Source: Lactococcus garvieae (lineage in GTDB: Bacteria; Bacillota; Bacilli; Lactobacillales; Streptococcaceae). From it: a stretch of DNA of 33,543 nt. Position numbers and translations under genes: made by a program. This document shows, in pieces, positions 8,766 to 15,639 of this stretch. The DNA lies in contig NZ_WIVG01000024.1 of NCBI RefSeq assembly GCF_016758115.1, forward strand, positions 1-33,543. Reading direction: 5' to 3'. The notes beneath the pieces were generated by a model, which was not told the DNA's origin, did no database searches, and saw nothing but the letters and a program-made list of their open reading frames with translations. Positions within the stretch are counted from its first letter, which is position 1. The number at the start of each line of letters is the position of its first letter.

Positions 8766-9406
8766 AAGTTTATGGTATTCCTTTGGTTCTTTGTAATTTG
8801 TGACAGCCATGAATTTGAGTAATGTTCACTGTCAAGGGGGTATTCGTTCGCCTCCTAAAACTGGAGGTCACTAGATAAAGCAAGATATTTTAATCTCCTG
8901 CAATTTGAAATAAATCTTTCAAGCTGTTCTTTTGGAATGCTGTTCAAGTATTACTCATTTCCTGATTATTTGAAGTCCGCTTTTCGACCAAGTCCGCACG
9001 TTTTACATTTTATAATATCTACTGTTCACTTGGGATTCAGTCATTATAGGCTCAAAGATAGTCATGAAAGTAATAAAAACTTTTTTACATTCCCTCTCCA
9101 ATTCTTTTAAGGTTTTATTAAAATGAGGTAATAAAGTTAGACGTCAATCACTTTAAACCACAAATCTATTTAAGCATACCCTTCATTCTCTAGTCAATCT
9201 TATTTTGAGATTTTCATTTTTTATTATTTTTTTCAAAAAAAATTTTAAAAAAAATACACTTGAAAGCCAATAATAGCGCTGCTCTATTTCTTCCAAACTG
9301 AAAATACACCCTCTTGCTTTACTCGATATTGATTTCAGAAAAAAAGGAATTATTTACAAAATTTTTTCATTTTGTTATGATTGAAAAAATAAGAAATGGA
9401 CTAAAA
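8766..9406. other. Gene-free divergent regulatory region between the WxL operon and sortase
   Basis: No gene is seen here. The part near the sortase (9180-9256) is extremely AT-rich, with long A and T runs. A minus-strand TATAAT lies at 9043-9048, but no good -35 precedes it. A plus-strand TATAAT is at 9011-9016, also without a clear -35. The leader contains CCTCC/GGAGG arms (8851-8867), which on the minus strand place a perfect AGGAGG inside a small hairpin with no start codon at usable distance. The region must contain the promoters of two divergent units, but neither is firmly located. Confidence 0.55.
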
Positions 9407-10168
9407 ATGAAGAAAAAGCGCCTAAAAATCCTGATTACTTTACTCACTCTTTCAATGCTCGGAGTTCTCTCCATTCCCTTTTCAAAATATTTTGGACTAG
9501 CAAGCCATTCCCAACTGATAAAAAAACCAGATATAACAAATACTTTGCCTGAGAGAATTGCGGAGCCTGAGCTTATTGAAGCTCCTAATCTGAGGGATGT
9601 GGTAAAATCCTACAGCAATAAAGATAAAACTGCTGTTGGGCAGGTAATCATTCCCAGTGCTTCTGTCAACCAACCAATTTTTATAGGTTTGACAAAGGAA
9701 AATATGGCTCGTGGTGTTGTAAGTCTCTTTTCCAAACGCCAGCCGGATCAACAAAGCTTAACGCTCATTGGGCATCATGTTCAGTATGACTCTAGTCTTC
9801 TCTTTGGTGGTGTCCAGTCCTTAAAAAAGCATGCGGATGTTTATGTGCGTTATTTTGATGAGTATTACAGTTATAAAGTTGAGTCCAATCGCATCATCAA
9901 AGAAACAGACCTCGCTGCTCTTGAAGATAAGGGGCCTAATTATCTGCTTCTTATTACTTGCAATAGCGCGACAACTACTCCCTACCGTGTTCTTGTCACT
10001 GCTAAAAAAGTAGCCACTCCATCTAAAAAAGCTCACGCTTCTTTTACTCATCAGAAAGAGATTATTCAAAAAGCGCATAACAAAACCTATTGGATAAAAT
10101 TTCTACTGCCACTATTTTTTGCTATCTTTTTGTCAGGAATATTTTTAATATATATTTGGAAATTTTAA
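9407..10168 (+). CDS. Sortase, class A-like, with an extra C-terminal membrane segment
   Basis: This 253-residue transpeptidase links surface proteins to the cell wall. Numbering from the ATG at 9407: N-terminal membrane anchor at 8-24, beta-barrel start GQVIIPSASVNQPIF, catalytic His123 in LIGHH, catalytic Cys185 in LLITC, and Arg194 in TPYRVLV. The C terminus carries a second hydrophobic segment (about 229-251), unusual for class A and more typical of pilin-type class C enzymes. Upstream starts at 9377 (ATG) and 9314 (TTG) give extra residues before the membrane segment and have no better ribosome site. It is the only plus-strand gene of the locus. Its likely substrate is the nearby 105-residue protein with an IPDAG signal (inference). 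Confidence 0.88.
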   Translation: MKKKRLKILITLLTLSMLGVLSIPFSKYFGLASHSQLIKKPDITNTLPERIAEPELIEAPNLRDVVKSYSNKDKTAVGQVIIPSASVNQPIFIGLTKENMARGVVSLFSKRQPDQQSLTLIGHHVQYDSSLLFGGVQSLKKHADVYVRYFDEYYSYKVESNRIIKETDLAALEDKGPNYLLLITCNSATTTPYRVLVTAKKVATPSKKAHASFTHQKEIIQKAHNKTYWIKFLLPLFFAIFLSGIFLIYIWKF

Positions 10169-10205
10169 ACAGGCTACTGAAAATGACAATAGCTCGTGAA
10201 AACAA

Positions 10206-10237
10206 AAAATGAAACCCCAATCCTGTGATTTCATTTT
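10206..10237 (+). terminator. Possible terminator hairpin after the sortase
   Basis: AAAATGAAA pairs with TTTCATTTT (9 bp, 14-nt loop) about 40 bp after the sortase stop. The stem is AT-rich and the T run is short. Confidence 0.45.
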
Positions 10238-10265
10238 GATAGACTCTCGATAAGCCGAATTTTTT

Positions 10266-10296
10266 AAACTCCCTCTTCACGATGGGTTTATTTTTT
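10266..10296 (+). terminator. Candidate terminator between convergent genes
   Basis: AAAC-T-CCC pairs with GGGTTT (6 bp with a bulge), followed by A and six T on the plus strand. It lies between the sortase and the convergent lysine-rich gene. Confidence 0.45.
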
Positions 10297-10325
10297 GTTT
10301 AAGCTCATACAAATGCTTTATACAT

Positions 10326-10754
10326 CTATTTTTCTCCGAAGAGTAATCGCCCTGACATGCTAGAGAGGACTCTTCCAGTGTTGGTTGACTGCAAAGCTTC
10401 CCCATCCAATATGCGCACTTTTTTCGAATTTTGAAGGGAGACAGCAGTGTCTGGTGCAAAGAAATACTTGGCCTTCTTTTTCTTTTTATTTTCCTTTTCA
10501 CGTTTTTCTTTTTTTATTGGTTCAGACGACTTAGAAGGACATTTTTTTGTTTTCTCTGTTCTTGGTTCTTGAGGAGCAGGTATCGTTTCTGGATCCTCGG
10601 GCCTTACTGTCGTATCTGGCGAAATGGGGTTCAGAACTTCAGCAGCCTCAGCAGATGTTTGAGATGTTAGCTCTGTCGAACTAAAAGATAATAAGATCAG
10701 ACCACAAACAAGCCAAGAAGCCATCTTCGCTGTTTTTATATTTATTTTTTTCAT
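10326..10754 (-). CDS. Secreted lysine-rich protein of unknown function
   Basis: This 142-residue protein belongs to no family I recognise. The start at ATG 10754 is supported by AAAGGA 9 nt upstream and by a clean signal peptide (MKKINIKTAK, core WLVCGLILLSFSS, cleavage near AEA). The mature part has a Pro/Asp/Glu segment similar to WxL linkers (SPDTTVRPEDPETIPAPQEP), then a very basic stretch with five consecutive Lys, then about 45 residues ending GRLLFGEK. There is no WxL motif, sorting signal or second membrane segment. It starts 22 bp after the WxL gene stop, so it belongs to that operon. It could be a decayed WxL protein whose domain has been replaced, or a charge-based wall-binding protein. 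A frameshift in the A-rich part is possible. Confidence 0.65.
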   Translation of the reverse strand: MKKINIKTAKMASWLVCGLILLSFSSTELTSQTSAEAAEVLNPISPDTTVRPEDPETIPAPQEPRTEKTKKCPSKSSEPIKKEKREKENKKKKKAKYFFAPDTAVSLQNSKKVRILDGEALQSTNTGRVLSSMSGRLLFGEK

Positions 10755-10776
10755 CAAAGATCGTCCTTTTCGCAAT

Positions 10777-11553
10777 TTATTGGTTGTCTGGAAGCTCACT
10801 GAGTATCCAAGTTAATTTTGTACGATAATCAGCGGGGGCTTTAGGAGTAATTCCGGGAACATACAAGCTAACAGAGGTGGTAAAGTATTTTTCAAGCTTT
10901 TCTTTACCAGCAAATAACTCCTTTTTGAACAAATCTTCTTTTCCTCCCCAGCGAATGATCCATGTCCCAGCTCCCTCACCTCTTTCTGCTTGAGCAATCA
11001 TTGTTTCCACTCCTGGTGTCAGATTAATAACCTCATAGGGCTTGGGATGTTTTGAATCGCCATTCGTTACTGCTGTTGATTTTAGAAAAGACAGAGAAGC
11101 CCCTTTCAACTCCTCATACTTTGACGATTTCCTTGTTTTAAACTGTTTTTCTTCATAAACTTTTAAAGTCCAGCCCTTAAGTGTCCCTCTATTGTCCGTT
11201 ATTTGAATAAAATTTGGTGTCACAAGCGAGGAATTATAGTAACGTTGAGCTTGGGCAAAATAAACTTGATTTTTATTCGAAATTTCATTCATCCCAAAAT
11301 CAAAACTGCTTGCAAAATCAATAGAAAGATTACCCCCGGTACCTTTATTCGGCTCGGTATCATCTGGGTTAATCGGTTCAGCAGGAACATCTGGATTTTC
11401 TGGATTTACGGGTAGCGAGACTGTATCAGATGGGGTATAGGTAAGTTCAGCATTTCCTCTGTAAGCTCTAGTTTTGTCGTCGGCTGCTCCTATTAGGACG
11501 AACTGTAAGGAAAGAAAAAGCCACAGTGAAAAAATTATCATTTTTATATACAT
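10777..11553 (-). CDS. WxL domain surface protein (proximal operon)
   Basis: This 258-residue protein has a signal peptide (IIFSLWLFLSLQFVLIGAA), a linker rich in Pro, Asn and Asp (about 45-75), WxL domain entry SIDFASSFDFGMNEI, first motif GWTLKV and second motif LTWILSELPDNQ. AGGAGG lies only about 4 nt before ATG 11553; the next Met (11541) is too far away. It is the close paralogue of the WxL protein at 7128-7940. It follows the small sorted protein by 39 bp and precedes the lysine-rich gene, so these three form a regulator-proximal unit. It binds the wall by family inference. Confidence 0.92.
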   Translation of the reverse strand: MYIKMIIFSLWLFLSLQFVLIGAADDKTRAYRGNAELTYTPSDTVSLPVNPENPDVPAEPINPDDTEPNKGTGGNLSIDFASSFDFGMNEISNKNQVYFAQAQRYYNSSLVTPNFIQITDNRGTLKGWTLKVYEEKQFKTRKSSKYEELKGASLSFLKSTAVTNGDSKHPKPYEVINLTPGVETMIAQAERGEGAGTWIIRWGGKEDLFKKELFAGKEKLEKYFTTSVSLYVPGITPKAPADYRTKLTWILSELPDNQ

Positions 11554-11592
11554 CTTCCCTCCTCTACTTGGATTGATTTTGAGTTGTTACTT

Positions 11593-11910
11593 TTAGAAAA
11601 TTTTCTGTTCTTCCTTCAAAGTTTTCATCAAGAACATCGCCAACAAAAAAGGCAAGAGAGCAAAAACTATAAATTTTGCATTTGAACTATCACCTGCATC
11701 TGGTATCTTTTCACTTTTTGCCATCCCTGCTTCCCTTTTTTCTGCAGATGACAGGGTATTCTCCTTATCTTTTGGAGGATGATATTCTCCATAAAATCCT
11801 GTTTGCCCATATCCTTCATAAGAGGCAGCTGTTACAGAAAAGTTCATAAAACTAAATGGTATTAAAATTAATAAAAGCAGAACCCATAAATTTTTCCTTA
11901 TTTTCTTCAT
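11593..11910 (-). CDS. Small cell-wall protein with variant sorting signal IPDAG (CscD-like)
   Basis: This 105-residue protein has a signal peptide (core WVLLLLILIPFSF, cleavage near VTAA). A mature N terminus follows with GQTGFYGEYHPP, a block typical of the small LPxTG proteins of csc/WxL loci, then a charged spacer. Its sorting-signal layout is IPDAGD at residues 69-74, a hydrophobic stretch at 79-95 and a charged tail (KTLKEEQK). The motif differs from LPxTG at two positions (Ile for Leu, Ala for Thr). GGAGGAAGG precedes the ATG. The nearby sortase is the obvious candidate enzyme. The anchored protein may act as a wall-linked partner for WxL proteins. Confidence 0.82.
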   Translation of the reverse strand: MKKIRKNLWVLLLLILIPFSFMNFSVTAASYEGYGQTGFYGEYHPPKDKENTLSSAEKREAGMAKSEKIPDAGDSSNAKFIVFALLPFLLAMFLMKTLKEEQKIF

Positions 11911-11946
11911 GCAGCCTTCCTCCGAAATATGTCATTGTATTCACTA

Positions 11947-11967
11947 ATTCTAACATTTCACATGAAA
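11947..11967 (-). promoter_or_regulatory. Candidate extended -10 promoter with adjacent palindrome
   Basis: The minus strand reads TGT-TAGAAT (11947-11955), an extended -10 form. It is directly preceded by TTTCA-TG-TGAAA (11956-11967), a perfect 5-bp inverted repeat that could be an operator for the upstream Mga-like regulator. It lies about 40 bp before the small sorted-protein gene. The -35 is weak. Confidence 0.45.
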
Positions 11968-12008
11968 GAAATCATTTTTATTTTTTGTTCAAAAATAAAA
12001 ATAAAACA

Positions 12009-12040
12009 AAAAAATCGAAAAAATGAATTTACGATTTTTT
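12009..12040 (-). terminator. Terminator of the Mga-like regulator gene
   Basis: AAAAAATCG and CGATTTTTT form a 9-bp stem, extended by 3 bp past one mismatch, 8 bp beyond the stop codon. A T run follows on the minus strand. Confidence 0.65.
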
Positions 12041-12047
12041 AACAATA

Positions 12048-13499
12048 TTAAGAATCTAGGCTGTCTTTCTTTATCCTCACCACGCTGTTTCCAAAAAATT
12101 CCCAGTCATAAGAGGTGGGAGGAGAAGCCCAAATGATTTGCTCTGCCTCAACGTCTAGGGAGGGCAAGTTGGACAAATAAATATCAATGTTTTCTCTGTC
12201 CCCTCCAATACTTGCTTCAATATTTAAAAAGCCCAAAGATTTTATATTTCTCAAAATATACTGGTTATAAGATACTCCATAGGAGAAATCAACACATATT
12301 TTGACCGTTTTCCGCGTTTTGTGAACAGAGGTATAGCAGAGCAACAAAAACATATATTCACGCGCAAGTGCCTCATGTTTTTCTTGAAATAAATCGCCAT
12401 CTTCGGAAGACATCATCTTTTGATTAACGAAGTTATAGCAAAATATTTCTATTTCTTCATAATTTTCTCCCATAAATTTAAAATCATTGAGACTAGAAGA
12501 ATCAAAGTTTGCTCTTAAGGAAATGAGTAATCTCAAGTGAATATTATTTAATTCTCTTTGAGTTTCGGCTTTTTCAAACTCAGATTCATGCTCCCCAAAT
12601 TTTTCACTGAAAGTTTCTGTAAATTCCCTTGTCAGTTGAAGAACCTTCTCTGGCATCTTAAAACTACACTCTTCCGTTATACCCTCACTTGAAAGAAAGT
12701 AGAGCAGCTCATGAGCTTCTTCTAATATTTCATGATCTGCCCCCTTGAGAAACTCCTTTAGAAGTTCTTGGATAGGTGCAATAAAAGGACTATTTCCTTT
12801 CATAAAAGCTTCAGCTTTTGTTTTATTTCCAAGATAATTTCTCGTATAAATGACAAAGAGACGATACGAGAGTTTCGTTTTATCTGTTAAGGTAAGGTCC
12901 TGAGTAAAAAGTCCGTTTATTTTTTCTAAACCCGCTATCATCAGACTAAGATTTGCGGCAACATCACTCGAAAAAATCTTGTAGAAGTCACCATAAAGGG
13001 AGAGATAAAAGTTATAAACAAACTCTCTAATCATCCATTCTTCACCTGAAAACCTCATGTTTTTATCAATGGAAATCCCATACTCTACTGTCAAGTCAGA
13101 AAACTTTTTTACAAGCTTATAGGTTGATGATTTGGATAAAAAAACTATTTCTTCCAAATCCGCAATTTTGTTGACTTCCTCTGTAAATATAGCTCTTACA
13201 AGCGATTGCATCTGAGACCTTTGCACATAGTGATTCAAAAGAATCATTATGTTCCCTTGAGTCTTCCTTTCATAACGCACATAACTTTTCTTGGTCTGCA
13301 AATCGATGAGATAATAGCGCTCTAACTTCCAGGTCTTAATTTCTGCCTTTATTTCTGATAGCAGTTTTTTCACTTGATAGTTATTAATCTTAACTTCTTC
13401 CATCAACTCATCAAAAAGAATTGTAGAAAGATGGTGATTTTCAAGATAATAGAGTATCTTCAGTTTTTTTAAATCATCTTCGTCTAAATATTTTAACAA
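12048..13499 (-). CDS. Mga-family transcriptional regulator of the WxL locus
   Basis: This 483-residue protein is similar in plan to Mga/AtxA-type regulators. It has N-terminal winged-helix segments (about 1-65, then a second HTH-like stretch around 110-140 with ADLEEIVFLSKSSTYKLVKKF), a long helical PRD-like middle, and a C-terminal EIIB-like part (about 395-480). The start is TTG at 13499 with GGAGG 9 nt upstream. A good promoter lies just upstream and a terminator follows, so it is monocistronic. Regulators of this type commonly head WxL/csc clusters, which makes the adjacent surface genes its likely targets (inference). No phosphorylatable residue could be assigned with confidence. Confidence 0.8.
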   Translation of the reverse strand: MLKYLDEDDLKKLKILYYLENHHLSTILFDELMEEVKINNYQVKKLLSEIKAEIKTWKLERYYLIDLQTKKSYVRYERKTQGNIMILLNHYVQRSQMQSLVRAIFTEEVNKIADLEEIVFLSKSSTYKLVKKFSDLTVEYGISIDKNMRFSGEEWMIREFVYNFYLSLYGDFYKIFSSDVAANLSLMIAGLEKINGLFTQDLTLTDKTKLSYRLFVIYTRNYLGNKTKAEAFMKGNSPFIAPIQELLKEFLKGADHEILEEAHELLYFLSSEGITEECSFKMPEKVLQLTREFTETFSEKFGEHESEFEKAETQRELNNIHLRLLISLRANFDSSSLNDFKFMGENYEEIEIFCYNFVNQKMMSSEDGDLFQEKHEALAREYMFLLLCYTSVHKTRKTVKICVDFSYGVSYNQYILRNIKSLGFLNIEASIGGDRENIDIYLSNLPSLDVEAEQIIWASPPTSYDWEFFGNSVVRIKKDSLDS

Positions 13500-13535
13500 G
13501 CAACACTTCCTCCAACTCTATTTTTTATTTATCTA

Positions 13536-13563
13536 ATATTACATTATATTGAATAAATGTCAA
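13536..13563 (-). promoter_or_regulatory. Sigma-A promoter of the Mga-like gene
   Basis: On the minus strand a consensus TTGACA (13558-13563) is followed after 16 bp by TAATAT (13536-13541), about 37 bp before the TTG start. Confidence 0.65.
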
Positions 13564-13652
13564 ATAGCCTAACAGAAAAAGAGGCGTGCCGCAATTTTTT
13601 TAATTTTCTATCCGATTGTTTATAGATTACAGCTTAAAATTTGAGTCTAACA

Positions 13653-13686
13653 AAAAAATCGTAAAGAAAATTCTTCACGATTTTTT
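13653..13686 (-). terminator. Terminator of the NADH oxidase gene
   Basis: AAAAAATCGT-A-AAGAA pairs with TTCTT-C-ACGATTTTTT, a 15-bp stem with one A-C mismatch and a 2-nt apex, 11 bp after the stop. On the minus strand the stem ends in a T tract. The near-symmetric structure could work on both strands. Confidence 0.75.
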
Positions 13687-13696
13687 ATATGAGCAA

Positions 13697-15034
13697 TTAC
13701 TTTGCGTTCAAAGCAGCAACAGTCATGTAATTATATGGACTATTGAAATGCGGTAAAAAGAAAAGGTCAAGCAGCGCAAGTTCATCAATTGTTTTCTGTT
13801 CCTGAATTGCTAAACTAAACATGTTGATATTTCCGGCGATAATCTCGCTATAGCTGGCCATTTGAGCCCCCACGATACGACGACTTTCTTTTTCATAAAC
13901 AATACGAATCTTGACTGTATCATTGTCTTCATGCAAGAACCAAGCCTTTTGTTTATCCTCAAAGTCCGTGTAGCTCACATCTAGTCCAAATCTCTCCGCC
14001 GCCTTAACTGAAAAGCCTGTTGAAGTCATGTTATAGCCAAAAATAGAGATACCATTAGAACCCTGAACACCTGCTGATTCCAGCGGCTGTCCGCCAATAT
14101 TATGACCTGCAACAATTCCTGAGCGAACAGCATTTGAAGCGAGTGCGATGTAGGTAAAGTCTTGCAAAGCATTTGAATAGATACTTGCCACATCTCCTAC
14201 AGCGTAGACATCTGGATCACTTGTTTGTTGATGTTTGTCTACTTTAATCGCTCCGTTTCTTAATGTTTCAAGTTGATCACTTGCCAGAGCACTGTTTGCT
14301 GTAAAGCCGATACAGTTGATTACCATATCAACGTCATAGCTGTCCTTATTGGTCACAATCTGTGAAACACGACCATTTGTGCCCTTAAATTCTTGGGCAA
14401 TCTCCCCAAAGTGTAATTCAATACCCTGTTTTGCAAGATTTTCATCCATTCCTTTGGCAAAGTCTTCATCGTAATACGAAGCAAGAGAGGTAGCCTCTGC
14501 ATCAAATAATAATACTTCCTTACCGCGGCGTTTTGCAGCTTCAGCAATCTCTGTCCCAATATATCCTGCGCCAATAACAGCAATACGTTTCACGCTCTCT
14601 TTAGCAAATTCTTCATCAACTGCTTGCCCTTCTTGGAAAAGTTTAAGAAAATGAATCCCTTCTAACTCGTTGCCTAAAATTTTAGGAATAATTGGTCTTG
14701 AACCCATGGCAAGAATGAGCTTATCATAATTTTCCACTAAAGCTTCCCCAGTTTTGCTTGTAGCCTGTACTTGCTTCTTCTGAAAATCAATAGCAGAAAC
14801 TTCTGTTTCAGTGAGCACTGTCGCGCCTTTTTCTTCAAAATCTTCTGGACGAGCATAAAATAACTCGTGGGGTTGGTCAATCTGACGCCCTACCCAAAGC
14901 GCAGTACCACACCCAAGGTAGCTCATATTGCTGTTGCGATCAATCATGACAATTTCATGGCCTGAATACTTGTCTAATAATGTATTTGCAGCAGCAATAC
15001 CAGCGTGATTTGTGCCTATGATAACGATTTTCAT
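13697..15034 (-). CDS. noxE: H2O-forming NADH oxidase (FAD-dependent, NoxE type)
   Basis: This 445-residue flavoprotein reduces O2 to water using NADH and regenerates NAD+ under aeration. It shows the N-terminal FAD-binding fold with His10, the single redox-active Cys42 (SYLGCG), the second dinucleotide motif VIGAGYIGTE around residue 153, and the FAD-binding DVYAVGDVA. The C-terminal dimerisation domain ends with HFNSPYNYMTVAALNAK. Length matches lactococcal NoxE. GGGAG lies 10 nt before the ATG, and an extended -10 is upstream. CoA-disulfide reductases and NADH peroxidases are close relatives; the overall fit is best to NADH oxidase. It is flanked by its own terminator and promoter, so it is monocistronic. 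Confidence 0.9.
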   Translation of the reverse strand: MKIVIIGTNHAGIAAANTLLDKYSGHEIVMIDRNSNMSYLGCGTALWVGRQIDQPHELFYARPEDFEEKGATVLTETEVSAIDFQKKQVQATSKTGEALVENYDKLILAMGSRPIIPKILGNELEGIHFLKLFQEGQAVDEEFAKESVKRIAVIGAGYIGTEIAEAAKRRGKEVLLFDAEATSLASYYDEDFAKGMDENLAKQGIELHFGEIAQEFKGTNGRVSQIVTNKDSYDVDMVINCIGFTANSALASDQLETLRNGAIKVDKHQQTSDPDVYAVGDVASIYSNALQDFTYIALASNAVRSGIVAGHNIGGQPLESAGVQGSNGISIFGYNMTSTGFSVKAAERFGLDVSYTDFEDKQKAWFLHEDNDTVKIRIVYEKESRRIVGAQMASYSEIIAGNINMFSLAIQEQKTIDELALLDLFFLPHFNSPYNYMTVAALNAK

Positions 15035-15092
15035 ATTGAAAAATCTCCCTTTTACTCTAGTTACATTACGTATATTTCATTTACATAACTAT

Positions 15093-15101
15093 ATTATCAC
15101 A
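15093..15101 (-). promoter_or_regulatory. Extended -10 element upstream of noxE
   Basis: The minus strand reads TGT-GATAAT about 60 bp before the ATG. A -35 at the right distance (TTTGAT) is poor. Confidence 0.45.
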
Positions 15102-15412
15102 TATATTTCTATACATCAAACAATACATCCTGTTCACTATAGCAAAATAGGACTTTTCACCTGCTCATCGTCTATAATCAGACTTGGAGTTACAGCTCTA
15201 AGATAAGTACTCTAAGGGAATCAACTTTTATCAGCACTTATCAGTTGCTCACTTTACCCTGTCTTTATTTCGTTCATTGATTTTCCTCTGTTATTTGGGA
15301 ACAAAATAGTTAATGCTTCTGCCTTTCTCTCAAAAAAGGCATCCTTTTATCCTTAAATGTTTCTCCTGATTTCTTAAAGAAAACCATAAAATATGTGTTG
15401 TTTCTTACAAAG

Positions 15413-15442
15413 AAAAAAAAGCCCCCCAAACGGAGAGGCTTT
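15413..15442 (-). terminator. Terminator of the small RNA
   Basis: In minus-strand RNA AAAGCCUCUC pairs with GGGGGGCUUU (10 bp with two G-U pairs), and the stem is followed by eight U. Confidence 0.85.
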
Positions 15443-15576
15443 GTTAGGCAACTTTCGCTGTGTCAGAGTGGTTCACACACACTGACAAGTTCTCATGCTT
15501 CCTGCACGAACAACTTAATGCTCCAGAACTCCTGTGCTTCAATAATCTACCAAAGTAGAACATCGACTCATCGCAT
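15413..15576 (-). ncRNA. Unassigned small RNA gene (about 164 nt)
   Basis: The segment between transketolase and noxE has an extended -10 promoter, no convincing ORF, several hairpins and a strong terminator. Stems seen in the minus-strand RNA are UCUAC/GUAGA near the 5' part, UGUCAG-U-GUG paired with CAC-U-CUGACA, AGUUCU/AGAACU, and a possible long-range pairing of the 5' end (GUUUCAUGC) with GCAUGAGAAC. I could not match it to SRP RNA, tmRNA, RNase P RNA or a 6S rod. It is a likely trans-acting or housekeeping RNA. The ends are estimates from promoter and terminator positions. No gene is visible in the rest of 15035-15639; a TGCCTTT/AAAGGCA hairpin lies at 15320-15341. Confidence 0.7.
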
Positions 15577-15582
15577 GAAACT

Positions 15583-15591
15583 ATTATAACA
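15583..15591 (-). promoter_or_regulatory. Extended -10 promoter of the small RNA
   Basis: The minus strand reads TGT-TATAAT with a perfect -10. A TTGCCC occurs 19 bp upstream, a weak and over-spaced -35. Confidence 0.7.
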
Positions 15592-15639
15592 TAATATGCT
15601 CCCTTAGGGGCAACTAAAATTTTTCACGAGAGTGCCTTA

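Noticed and set aside
8811-8835. Consensus TTGACA on the minus strand before the first distal WxL gene
   Set aside because: No -10 hexamer occurs 15-19 bp downstream.
8851-8867. AGGAGG in a minus-strand leader hairpin as the ribosome site of a leader peptide
   Set aside because: The nearest start-like codon is about 15 nt away, and the resulting 19-codon ORF shows nothing distinctive.
15413-15576. Small RNA considered as 6S, SRP, tmRNA or RNase P RNA
   Set aside because: The 5' and 3' ends do not form a 6S-like rod, and the conserved SRP GGAAGGAAGCAG loop, tmRNA ends and RNase P cores are not seen.
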